64,000 bases of DNA from Micromonospora sp. RP3T (lineage in GTDB: Bacteria; Actinomycetota; Actinomycetes; Mycobacteriales; Micromonosporaceae), in the NCBI RefSeq assembly GCF_003027925.1, contig NZ_PYPS01000008.1, positions 62,001 to 126,000 of the forward strand, read 5' to 3'. The notes under the pieces are model-generated. The model did not search any database. It was given only the letters and a program-made list of their open reading frames with translations, and was not told the DNA's origin. The first letter of the stretch is position 1. Every line of letters begins with the position of its first letter. Of the stretch, positions 54,696 through 62,502 are shown piece after piece. Position numbers and translations under genes: made by a program.

Positions 54696-55607
54696 CTAGG
54701 CGCCCACTCCCGGTGCTGCTCGACGCCGTGCCGTCGCAGGGTGCGGACGCCGGGCGCGGAGGAACGCCGTGGCCATCGTGCGCCGGGTGGGCGTGCCGGC
54801 CGCGACCAGGGCGGTCATGTACGTGTCGAGACGTGCGCGCTCGTCGTCGGTCAGGGCGGCGGCGATCGCTTCGCCGTACGTGGGGACCAGGGGGTTGGGC
54901 GCCACGCGCTTGAGTGCCTCCCAGTCCTCGATCGGGTCGGCGGGCACGTCGATCCTCGCGCGGTAGTCCAGTTCCACCGCCTCGAAGCCGGCAGCCGTCG
55001 CCCAGTCGACGAGGTCACGTTCGTCGAAGTCCATCATCGTTCGGGTGGCATCCCCGCTCCGGTAGACGTCGCCGACCCTGGCGACCAGGTCGTGCACGGG
55101 CGAGCTGCCGATGCCGAACAGATCATTCGGCCGGAGCCGTTCCGCGAAGCGGTTGATGGGCTCGAACAGGGAGATCCGCCCGCCCGGCCGCAGGACCCGG
55201 AGGAACTCCGCGAAGGCGGCGGCCTTGCGGTCGGAGTAGATGAGCACCGACCGGGTGGTCACGACGTCGACGGAGGCGTCAGCGATGCCGGTGAGGTCGT
55301 CGGCCGGCGCGACCACGAAGCTGCACCGACCGTCACCGCCGGCGGTGCGCCGGCACTCGTCGAGCACATCGGGTGAGACATCGCTGAAGATGACGTGACC
55401 GTCCGGGCCGAGTCGATCCAGCGCGCCGAACCCGATCAGCCCGGTCCCGCAGCCCACGTCGAGGACCACGTCGTCGGCCGCCAGGGCGGCTCCGTCCAGG
55501 ACGCCGTCCCGGAACGCCGCCAGATCCCGCGCGTGGCGGGCGCGCAGCCCCGCGCTGTCGCCGTCCCGGCGGGTCAGGAGCCACCGTGCCCACTTGTCCG
55601 GCGCCAC
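54696..55607 (-). CDS. SAM-dependent class I methyltransferase
   Basis: A 303-residue protein with motif I VVLDVGCGTGLIGFG (about 44-58), motif II acidic VIFSDVS and a post-motif FLRVLRPGGRISLFEP, as in UbiE-like small-molecule methyltransferases. GTG 55607 is the likely start. It is divergent from the helical effector/NACHT unit, with 180 bases between. The substrate is unknown. Confidence 0.83.
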   Translation of the reverse strand: MAPDKWARWLLTRRDGDSAGLRARHARDLAAFRDGVLDGAALAADDVVLDVGCGTGLIGFGALDRLGPDGHVIFSDVSPDVLDECRRTAGGDGRCSFVVAPADDLTGIADASVDVVTTRSVLIYSDRKAAAFAEFLRVLRPGGRISLFEPINRFAERLRPNDLFGIGSSPVHDLVARVGDVYRSGDATRTMMDFDERDLVDWATAAGFEAVELDYRARIDVPADPIEDWEALKRVAPNPLVPTYGEAIAAALTDDERARLDTYMTALVAAGTPTRRTMATAFLRARRPHPATARRRAAPGVGA

Positions 55608-55787
55608 CGGGTCAGCGTAGCCCCGCCGCTCGGTTCCGGGGCCTGGGTCGAGCCGTCCGGTGAGACCGCACCCGGCTTCGGTGGGTCCGGCGTCCCCTGT
55701 TCTGCACCGGTCGTGCCGCCGGGGAGGCCGAGCACCGGGCGGGCGTAGAGAGGGCACAATGGATGCCCACGACGACGAGGAGTGGCC

Positions 55788-56195
55788 ATGCCGGGTGTGG
55801 ATGTGATCGTGGCGGCGCTGGCGGCCGGCGCGACGGCCGGGATGACGGAGTCGGCTTCCGCGGCGGTGCGCGACGCCTACGCGGGGTTGAAGGCCACGCT
55901 GCGGGACCGGTTGCGCGTCCGGCGTCCCGACCAGCCGGACGTTCTTGAGGTGGACGAGACCGAGGCGGGGGTGTGGAAGGCGCGCCTCGGGCCGGACCTG
56001 CTCGACTCCGGCGCCGCCGAGGACCAGGAGGTGGTTCGGGCGGCGCAACGTCTGCTGGCGCTCGTGGCCGCAGACCGGGCGAACTCCGTCGACGTCACGG
56101 TGGCGAGCAACTACGGCGCCATCGGCGCCTTCCACGCCCCCGTCACGTTCCACCAGGGGCCACCAGTCCCCCCGACGCCGCCGGCGGCACCCTAG
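55788..56195 (+). CDS. Small helical protein with C-terminal amyloid-like motif (possible Bell-type effector)
   Basis: A 135-residue protein. Residues 1-95 form an amphipathic helical domain opening with a hydrophobic, Ala-rich segment (VIVAALAAGATAGM) and then AVRDAYAGLKATLRDRL. This resembles the bacterial HeLo-like (Bell) domains that I recall as membrane-targeting death effectors. After a short linker the C terminus has NYGAIGAFHAPVTFHQG (108-124) and a Pro-rich tail. A near copy of this motif opens the NACHT protein encoded 36 bases downstream. ATG 55788 has a GAGGAG site. The proposed role is to be templated by the NACHT partner and then attack the membrane; this is inference from architecture. 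Confidence 0.6.
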   Translation: MPGVDVIVAALAAGATAGMTESASAAVRDAYAGLKATLRDRLRVRRPDQPDVLEVDETEAGVWKARLGPDLLDSGAAEDQEVVRAAQRLLALVAADRANSVDVTVASNYGAIGAFHAPVTFHQGPPVPPTPPAAP

Positions 56196-56230
56196 GGTCA
56201 CGTGCCCCCGGCGTCGACACCGACCCCTCA

Positions 56231-58522
56231 GTGATCCGGCACTACGGCCCGACGGGCGTCTTTCTCGGGCCGGTCACCATGCACGGGCGCGCGGTCGCCG
56301 GCACAGCGGCTCCGCTGTCGCCCGAGCGTCTCGCCGGCTACTACCGCCGGACCCTCGACCGGCCGGTGCTCGACCCGGAGGACATTCAGGGCCGGGCCGT
56401 CGCACCGACCCTGCGGGCGCTGTTCGTGCCGGCCACCTGCCGCGTCATCGAGCAGGCCCGGTTCTCCGAGGTGCGACTCGCCCTCGACACCACCTGGGTC
56501 GGGGAACCGGTGGTCGACCTGCTCGGGTACGTCCGGACTCACCTGCGCGGCGAGAACGCGCCGGACCGGCCGCTCGTCGTGGTCGGCCACCCGGGATCCG
56601 GGAAGTCGACCTTCGCTCGCTTCTGCGTTGCGGAGCTCGCCGCCGAGGGCGCCCTGGTGATCCTGGTGGAACTGCGCGCCGTCGTCGCCACCGCGCCCGT
56701 GCAGGAGCAGATCGAGCAGGCCCTCTACCAGCAGACCGGCATCCGGACGAGCTGGCCGGACGCGGCCGGCGCCCACGCGGGTACCCAGGTGGTGGTCGTG
56801 CTGGACGGACTGGACGAATTGGTCAATGCGGGTGGTGTGGTGCAGGCGAGATACGTCGAGTCGGTCCGGGAGTTCCAGCGACGCGAACGGGACAACGGCC
56901 GACCGACCGCAGTAGTGATCACCAGCCGGATCAACGCGCTGACCCGCGCCGAGTTGCCACCCCGGACCACGGTGGCCCGCCTGGAGCCGTTCGACGACCG
57001 GCAGGTCGAGCATTGGTTGACGGTGTGGAACCACAGCAACGAACCCCACCTGCGGTCGCGCGGCCTGCGGACGCTGCGGGTCGCCACCGTGCTGCGGTAC
57101 CCCGACCTCGCCCGCTACCCGCTGCTGTTGATGATGCTCGCGCTCTACGACGCCGCCGACAACGCGTTGCAGCGGGACGACACCGAGCTGGACCTGACCG
57201 AGCTGTATGAACGGGTGCTCACCGATTTCGTCACCCGGGAGGTTGCCAAGCGGTCCCCCGCGTTGCGGGGCGATGACCGCGCCGCGGCGATCCGGACGGA
57301 GCTGCGCAAGCTCGGCATCGTCGCGACCGGCATGCACATCCGAGGCCGTCAGATCATCACCGAGGCCGAACTCGACGGCGACATGGCCGCGCTGATGCCA
57401 GCCGCGCCGCCGGCCGCGGGCGGCCAGTCCGCCGGTCAAGAGGTCATCGGCCGGTTCTTCTTCGTCCACTCCTCCCGTGCGCTGCTCGCGTCGGGCAGGA
57501 CCTCGGCCACCTACGAGTTCCTGCACGCCACCTTCGGCGAGTTCTTCGTCGCGCACATCGTGCGCACCGCGCTCGTCGACCGGGAGACCGACCTCCTGCG
57601 GGTGGTGACCTCGTCCGGCCTGCTGTTCCGCAGCGGTCCGATCACCGGCTTCCTCCGGGCGGCCCTCCGGCGTACCGATCCGGCCGTGCTCGGGGAGCTC
57701 CGCCGGGAGCTGTCCGCCCAACTCCGGGGCGCATTCGCCATCCCGCCGACGGATGCCCCCGACCCGGTGCGACGGCTGGCCCATCATTCCGCGAACCTGG
57801 CGTTCCTGCTGGTGCTGACGGCGGCAGGCAGCCCGGTCGACGTCGCGGCGGCGATCGGGCTGGATACCTGGCAGCGCCTCGCCGGGCTCTGGCGCACCCA
57901 GCTCCCACAGGCGGACTGGTCGGCGCTGGTCGACACCATCCAGGTCACCCGAAAGTTGGAGTATGAGTACCTTGGTGGCGGGTATTACTCCGACCACGTG
58001 ACGGAGACCTGGCTTCACGCGGCGGACGACGAACCGGTCAGCCTGGACGCGGCACTCCCGTGGGAAAGCGAGTACTCGACCGACACCGGACCGGCACGCG
58101 ACTTCCCGTTCTTTCGCCACCTCGCGTTCCCCGCTCGCAGTGAGGCAGGTCGGGCCCTCCGGGAAGCCGCGATCCTCCTCGAGTCCAACGGTGCCCGGCG
58201 GAACCAGTTGTACAGCCTGTCCGCGATGTGGGCCAGTCTCGGCGCACTGACCGCCCTCGATGACGACCTTGCCATCGGGACGACCCTCGCCGGTCTACTG
58301 TGGCGCATTCTCTTCGACTCCGACGTCGAGTCCGCAGACGAGCGCATCTTCATGTACGAGGCGGCGCTCGGCGCGGCGAAGTACAGCCCGGGCGGCGACC
58401 GCGTCACCGACGTCCTCCTGCGTCGACTGGAACTCGAAACCGCGGATCTCGGTCCGGAAGCGGTACGGAGCATGGTCAGCTCGGTCGTGCCGGACGCGGC
58501 GGTGCGCTGGGGCGCCGAGTGA
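56231..58522 (+). CDS. NACHT-domain NLR-like ATPase with N-terminal amyloid-like motif
   Basis: A 763-residue protein. Residues 4-19 (HYGPTGVFLGPVTMHG) match the C-terminal motif of the adjacent small protein. The NACHT ATPase spans about 110-420: Walker A GHPGSGKST (119-127), Walker B VVVVLDGLDEL (187-197), sensor TSRINAL, and a winged-helix segment TYEFLHATFGEFFVAHIV. The C-terminal 300 residues are helical and are the likely sensor. GTG 56231 has no clear ribosome site, but no other in-frame start would keep the motif, and the gap to the upstream gene is 35 bases, so expression may depend on re-initiation. Bacterial NACHT proteins act in anti-phage defence and cell death. Confidence 0.82.
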   Translation: MIRHYGPTGVFLGPVTMHGRAVAGTAAPLSPERLAGYYRRTLDRPVLDPEDIQGRAVAPTLRALFVPATCRVIEQARFSEVRLALDTTWVGEPVVDLLGYVRTHLRGENAPDRPLVVVGHPGSGKSTFARFCVAELAAEGALVILVELRAVVATAPVQEQIEQALYQQTGIRTSWPDAAGAHAGTQVVVVLDGLDELVNAGGVVQARYVESVREFQRRERDNGRPTAVVITSRINALTRAELPPRTTVARLEPFDDRQVEHWLTVWNHSNEPHLRSRGLRTLRVATVLRYPDLARYPLLLMMLALYDAADNALQRDDTELDLTELYERVLTDFVTREVAKRSPALRGDDRAAAIRTELRKLGIVATGMHIRGRQIITEAELDGDMAALMPAAPPAAGGQSAGQEVIGRFFFVHSSRALLASGRTSATYEFLHATFGEFFVAHIVRTALVDRETDLLRVVTSSGLLFRSGPITGFLRAALRRTDPAVLGELRRELSAQLRGAFAIPPTDAPDPVRRLAHHSANLAFLLVLTAAGSPVDVAAAIGLDTWQRLAGLWRTQLPQADWSALVDTIQVTRKLEYEYLGGGYYSDHVTETWLHAADDEPVSLDAALPWESEYSTDTGPARDFPFFRHLAFPARSEAGRALREAAILLESNGARRNQLYSLSAMWASLGALTALDDDLAIGTTLAGLLWRILFDSDVESADERIFMYEAALGAAKYSPGGDRVTDVLLRRLELETADLGPEAVRSMVSSVVPDAAVRWGAE

Positions 58523-58573
58523 GCCGGAGCGGGGCCTCCCGACAGTCCCGGACGGTCAAGCCCGGCCCTCAGC

Positions 58574-59986
58574 TCAGACGGGATCCCCCGCCGCGTCTCC
58601 CGGGGGCGCCTCGAACAGGAGATCGCCGGCCCGGGTGACCCGAAGGCCTGAACCGGGAACCCGGGCGACCAGCCTGCCCATCAGGCTCTCGGCGTAGGAG
58701 CGGGACAGATTCGTCGCCACGTGGACCGGCCCGGCGGAGGTCTGGACCTCCCTCGGGAAGTATCCGGGCGGCACGGACCCCGGGTCCGCGCCGACGGCAC
58801 CGGGGATGATCGCCGCCGCGATGCCCTCGCGCGCGGCCACGAATTCCACAAGATCGCGTACGGCGCGCGCGGCGGCGACCGGTCGCCGGGTGAAATCCGG
58901 CCCTTCCAGCGAGTAGATCGTGAACCGGCCGTGTACGCGGCGCAGCCGCAGGCGCAGTAGTTGCCGCCGGTCGGCGTCATCGGCGGCGTCGACGTAGCGG
59001 TCGAGGAAGACCGCGAGCAACTCGTCGTCCAACCGCCGGACCCGGGTCGTCTCGGACGGGTAGTCCATCAGCCGGGCGACCTGCTCCTCTTCGAGGTTGG
59101 ACAGCGCCGCTTCCAGTTGACCGATCGTCGTCACGTCGAGCTCGGCCAGTTGTGCGACGAGGACGGCGAGCGAAGACGGGTCGCCCGGCTCATTGTCCGG
59201 GAAGCGGGCGGCGATCAGCTCCCCCAGGGTGCCCACGCCCAGCGGAGTCGGGTCGAGCGCCTCCGGGGACGGCTCGTCCACCCCGATCACCGGCTCGCCG
59301 ACCGGTGTGCCGTCGCCGGCGTCCTGCGGCCGGAGCAGCTCCTCGATCTCGTCGAAGATCTTGTCCATGTACCGGCGCATTCCGCCGGCCTCGACGAAGT
59401 ACTGATCCACCAGCCCTTTGTCGGCGGGCGTCAGGTCCCGGTACGCGCCGGACTTGTACCGGATGTCGTGCTCGTACTCCGCCCAGGCGTGACCCGCCAC
59501 GCTGCGTACCTGGATCTCCAGGCCCCGGTACTTGGCGAGGTACTTCGCCAGGGACGGATAGCGTTGCTGGGCGCTCGGATCGGTGACGCCGGTGATGACG
59601 ATGTGCTCGCTGTCGTACCCGTTGTTCTTCTTGCTGCCGGGATTCACCCACTCCCGGTACTCACAGCGACTCACGATGAGGTTCGTCAGGTCGTTGCGGG
59701 CGCGAGTGGTGTAGACGATGACGCGGGCCGCCACGCAGTCATGGATCTGCGCGGCGGGGTCGGTGTACTTCGGTGTGCCGTCCTCGTTCGTCTTCTGGGA
59801 CTTGTCCGTGTACGAGGTCAGCGTCTTGGCGCGCGCCTCCACCAGGTGGACGTCGATGCTGGCGTCGCGCGCCAACTCGGTGAGGAGACGTCTCGTCTCG
59901 CCGGCCGCCTCCGCCAGGAGAGCCTGGTCCTTCGCGTAGTGCCACAGATGGGAGGGGACCTGCTCGTAGCTTTCGCCGTGGGACAC
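58574..59986 (-). CDS. RelA/SpoT-domain nucleotide pyrophosphokinase-like protein
   Basis: A 470-residue protein. The N-terminal 180 residues contain a RelA/SpoT synthetase domain: RAKTLTSYTDKSQK (52-65), HDCVAARVIVYT (82-93, where the usual D-x-x-G-x-R is D-x-x-A-x-R), NGYDSEHIV (122-130) and EIQVRSVAGHAWAEYEHDIRYK (157-178). It lacks a hydrolase domain. The C-terminal 290 residues (two acidic helical segments, then ARAVRDLVEF and a tail) are not a family I know. It could make (p)ppGpp or modify tRNA/ATP as toxic small alarmone synthetases do. It is convergent with the NACHT gene, 51 bases apart. Confidence 0.78.
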   Translation of the reverse strand: MSHGESYEQVPSHLWHYAKDQALLAEAAGETRRLLTELARDASIDVHLVEARAKTLTSYTDKSQKTNEDGTPKYTDPAAQIHDCVAARVIVYTTRARNDLTNLIVSRCEYREWVNPGSKKNNGYDSEHIVITGVTDPSAQQRYPSLAKYLAKYRGLEIQVRSVAGHAWAEYEHDIRYKSGAYRDLTPADKGLVDQYFVEAGGMRRYMDKIFDEIEELLRPQDAGDGTPVGEPVIGVDEPSPEALDPTPLGVGTLGELIAARFPDNEPGDPSSLAVLVAQLAELDVTTIGQLEAALSNLEEEQVARLMDYPSETTRVRRLDDELLAVFLDRYVDAADDADRRQLLRLRLRRVHGRFTIYSLEGPDFTRRPVAAARAVRDLVEFVAAREGIAAAIIPGAVGADPGSVPPGYFPREVQTSAGPVHVATNLSRSYAESLMGRLVARVPGSGLRVTRAGDLLFEAPPGDAAGDPV

Positions 59987-60165
59987 GCCTGCACCCTAGT
60001 CGTCGCCGGTCCGAAGTGGACGCCCGCGCGTACGAGGCGTCAGTCGGGTAACCGACGGAGGCGGTCACCGTGGCAGGGCCGGCACGGGAGGCAGTCGACG
60101 CGCAAAGGTCAGCAGAAAGTCAGCGAGGGTTGATCTGCTGCCGGTCGGGCGGCGGAGGCCCCGGC

Positions 60166-60549
60166 ATGGCACAGCGGGTCGGTGACGGTTACGACCATCA
60201 CCGCACCGGGTTCGGTCCCACCGCCGTCGACCTGGCTCGCGCCGCCGCAGCCGTCGAAGTCGGCGATGCCCGAGCGGCGGTCGTCCGACATGAGAAGGCC
60301 GTCGCGCGGCCCGGCTGGCGGTGGCTGCCCGCCGAGCACCGCGCCGCGCATCTGCTCGACGTCGCTCGCGCCTACCTGGAAGCCGGGGACGCGGGCAACG
60401 CGGCTCGCATGGTGACCGAGATTGAGCGCACCGCGCCGGCCGAGGTCATGCACCGGCCCGTCGCCCGGGACATCCTCGCCGAGATCGCCCGCGACCCCCG
60501 CGCCCCGACCACGATCGCGAGGCTCACCGCCACGCTCGGGATGGGCTGA
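60166..60549 (+). pseudogene. C-terminal remnant of an XRE-family regulator
   Basis: The frame encodes a 127-residue helical segment (TGFGPTAVDLARAAAAVEVGD, then WLPAEHRAAHLLDVARAYLEAGD, ending TAPAEVMHRPVARDILAEIAR) that corresponds to the C-terminal part of the long XRE regulators common in actinomycetes. No helix-turn-helix precedes it; upstream bases read as nonsense. It is most likely a truncated gene. An ATG at 60166 could still give a small protein. Confidence 0.6.
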
Positions 60550-60635
60550 GCGGAACCTCTACGGGAAGCGGTCCATGGTGGAGGCGCGGCCAGCGCACGC
60601 CGCCGCAGATCCACACCAGAGCGGCCCGCCGGTCG

Positions 60636-60797
60636 TTACCGCAAACGCTTGACGGCGTTGTTGACGACCATGGTGACAGCGGTGCCCACGAGTGGTGCCG
60701 CGTAGCCAGGAATCCTCAGCTCCTTCACGATCTTCCCGGTGGCCCAGGTGGCCACGGCGCCGGCAGCGAAGCTGACGATGAGCGCCTTCGGATCCAT
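60636..60797 (-). CDS. 53-residue membrane protein
   Basis: A short gene with an excellent ribosome site (TAGGAGGAGAGC before ATG 60797). The product has a hydrophobic segment at residues 5-24 (ALIVSFAAGAVATWATGKIV), a charged turn KELRIP, and a second hydrophobic segment at 31-47, ending in a basic VKRLR tail. Two membrane helices in a hairpin are likely. No family recognised. It stands alone on its strand between the XRE remnant and an SDR gene. Confidence 0.7.
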   Translation of the reverse strand: MDPKALIVSFAAGAVATWATGKIVKELRIPGYAAPLVGTAVTMVVNNAVKRLR

Positions 60798-60939
60798 GCT
60801 CTCCTCCTACGTGAGTTGGACGGCCACCCTCAGCGGACCATCCGGGTCGCGCAGGTTCTACCAACAGGGTCCGACAATGAGCGGTGGTGGTGTGGCTGGA
60901 GCTGCCGATCGGTGGATGCCGTGGCACGTTCCACCGAGG

Positions 60940-61779
60940 TCAGCGGCGGTGCCTGGTCATGCCGGCCATGACCCCACCCATGACGCGGACGCGGGCCCGG
61001 CGCGGCAGCGGGGCGAGGCTGTCCTTGAGGATGCGGGAGAGCAGGCCGGGGAAGGTGGTGGGTCGGCGGCCGAGCGCGTCGAGTGACCGCTGCGCCACGT
61101 CCTCGGGGGTGAGGGTCCTGCCCATGCGCATGCCGGCGGTGTCGGCGAAGCCGCTGGCGACCGGGCCCGGCGCGGAGGCGAGCACGTCGACCCCGTGGGG
61201 TCTGAGTTCGGCGTGCAGCCCTTCCGCCAGCGTCTGGACGTAGGCCTTGGTGGCGGCGTAGTTCGCCGCGTTGGGCGCGCCCTGAAAGCTGACGATGGAG
61301 CTGAGCAGGATGATCCCACCGCGGCCCCGGTCCGCGAACCGTCGGCCGAACAGCCAGCTCAGGGCCAGCGTCGCGGCGCAGTTGACCTGGAGCATCTCCA
61401 GTTCGCGGGGCAGTTCGGCGGCGATGAACGGGCCGGAGGTGCCGAAGCCGGCGGCGGCGACGCAGAGACCGATGTCGGCGCCGGCGGTCGCGGCGGCGAG
61501 CGCGTCGAGGCTCTCCGGCCGGGCCAGGTCCAGCGGCAGCACCTGCGCGTCGATGCCGTGCCGCGCGGTGAGGTCGGCGGCCAGCTCCCGCAGCTCGGAC
61601 TCGCGGCGGGCGACCAGCACCAGATCGAGACCGCGTTCGGCGAGGCGGCGGGCGATCTCCCGACCGATACCGGAGGAGGCGCCGGTGACCAGGGCGGTGG
61701 GACCGTACCGTTCGAGGAACCGCTGGTGGGCGCGGCTGCGGGAGGCGGCCGGGGTGGGGTGGGTCTCGGATGTGGTCAT
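60940..61779 (-). CDS. Short-chain dehydrogenase/reductase
   Basis: A 279-residue classical SDR: ALVTGASSGIGREIA cofactor motif, catalytic Ser in LLSSIVSFQGAP and YAATK. The N-terminal extension is 25 residues and the C terminus is basic. ATG 61779 is the start; the frame upstream is open only by chance. It is divergent from an HxlR regulator with a palindromic operator in the gap, so it is the likely target of that regulator. The substrate is unknown. Confidence 0.88.
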   Translation of the reverse strand: MTTSETHPTPAASRSRAHQRFLERYGPTALVTGASSGIGREIARRLAERGLDLVLVARRESELRELAADLTARHGIDAQVLPLDLARPESLDALAAATAGADIGLCVAAAGFGTSGPFIAAELPRELEMLQVNCAATLALSWLFGRRFADRGRGGIILLSSIVSFQGAPNAANYAATKAYVQTLAEGLHAELRPHGVDVLASAPGPVASGFADTAGMRMGRTLTPEDVAQRSLDALGRRPTTFPGLLSRILKDSLAPLPRRARVRVMGGVMAGMTRHRR

Positions 61780-61844
61780 GGCGGAGGTCGCCCTTCCGGC
61801 AGAGGTGGCTCGCCGGATGCCGGACACCGAGCGAGTAGTATCAC

Positions 61845-61872
61845 GCGACTCACCGTAGGATCGGTGAGTCGC
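61845..61872. promoter_or_regulatory. Operator palindrome between SDR and HxlR genes
   Basis: Exact 11-base arms GCGACTCACCG (61845-61855) and CGGTGAGTCGC (61862-61872) flank six bases. A further half site, CACGCAACTCAC, lies at 61874-61885 and repeats CACGCGACTCAC of the left arm. It is placed in the 129-base divergent gap, 36 bases before the HxlR start. Almost certainly the binding site of the HxlR regulator. Confidence 0.8.
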
Positions 61873-61908
61873 TTCACGCAACTCACTGGGTGTAGGGTTG
61901 GCCGCCTC

Positions 61909-62385
61909 ATGCTGGGCCAGGATTACGCGCACCAGACCTGCTCGCTCGCCCGCAGCCTGGAGGTGGTCGGCGAGCGCTGGACCATGCTCATCCTCCGGGA
62001 CGTCCTGGTCGGCCGGCGCCGCTTCGACGAGCTCGTCGCCAGCCTCGGGGTCACCCGGACCGTGCTCACCCAGCGACTCCGCCTCCTCGTCGCCGAGGGC
62101 GTCCTGGAACGCCGCGCCTACCAGCAGCGACCCGAGCGTTTCGAGTACCACCTCACCGCCAAGGGCCGGGAGCTGACGCCGATCGTCGCCCAGTTGATGT
62201 GGTGGGGTGACCGCCACTATCCCGAGCCGGCCGGTCCGCCCCGGCTGCTGGTGCACGACGGCTGCGGAGGGCCGGTACGGGCCGCCTACCGCTGCGGCGC
62301 CTGCCACGCCGAACTCCACCCCGACCAGGTGGCCACCCGGCCCGGCCCGGGTGCGCCCGCGGCCGACGCGGATCGCCCGGACTGA
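61909..62385 (+). CDS. HxlR-family transcriptional regulator
   Basis: A 158-residue protein. The HxlR winged helix runs from residue 10 (CSLARSLEVVGERWTMLILRDVLVG, FDELVASLGVTRTVLTQRL, YHLTAKGREL). Cys11 in the conserved N-terminal position could sense oxidants or aldehydes, as in YodB/HypR-type members. Residues 115-140 add two Cys pairs (DGCGG and CGACHAE) that may bind zinc. Divergent from the SDR. Confidence 0.9.
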   Translation: MLGQDYAHQTCSLARSLEVVGERWTMLILRDVLVGRRRFDELVASLGVTRTVLTQRLRLLVAEGVLERRAYQQRPERFEYHLTAKGRELTPIVAQLMWWGDRHYPEPAGPPRLLVHDGCGGPVRAAYRCGACHAELHPDQVATRPGPGAPAADADRPD

Positions 62386-62502
62386 GCCGCCGAGGCGACA
62401 TGGAGAGGTACTCGGGCCGCCACGCGTGCGGGACACCGGCGGAAGCCGACTGCCGATAGTGTTCTCAGCCACACTGTCCGCACGTCCTGAAGGGGTAGTG
62501 CC

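Noticed and set aside
55973..56230. Extending the NACHT protein upstream into the effector gene
   Set aside because: The extension is Arg/Gly-rich shadow sequence overlapping a real gene in another frame; GTG 56231 keeps the shared motif.
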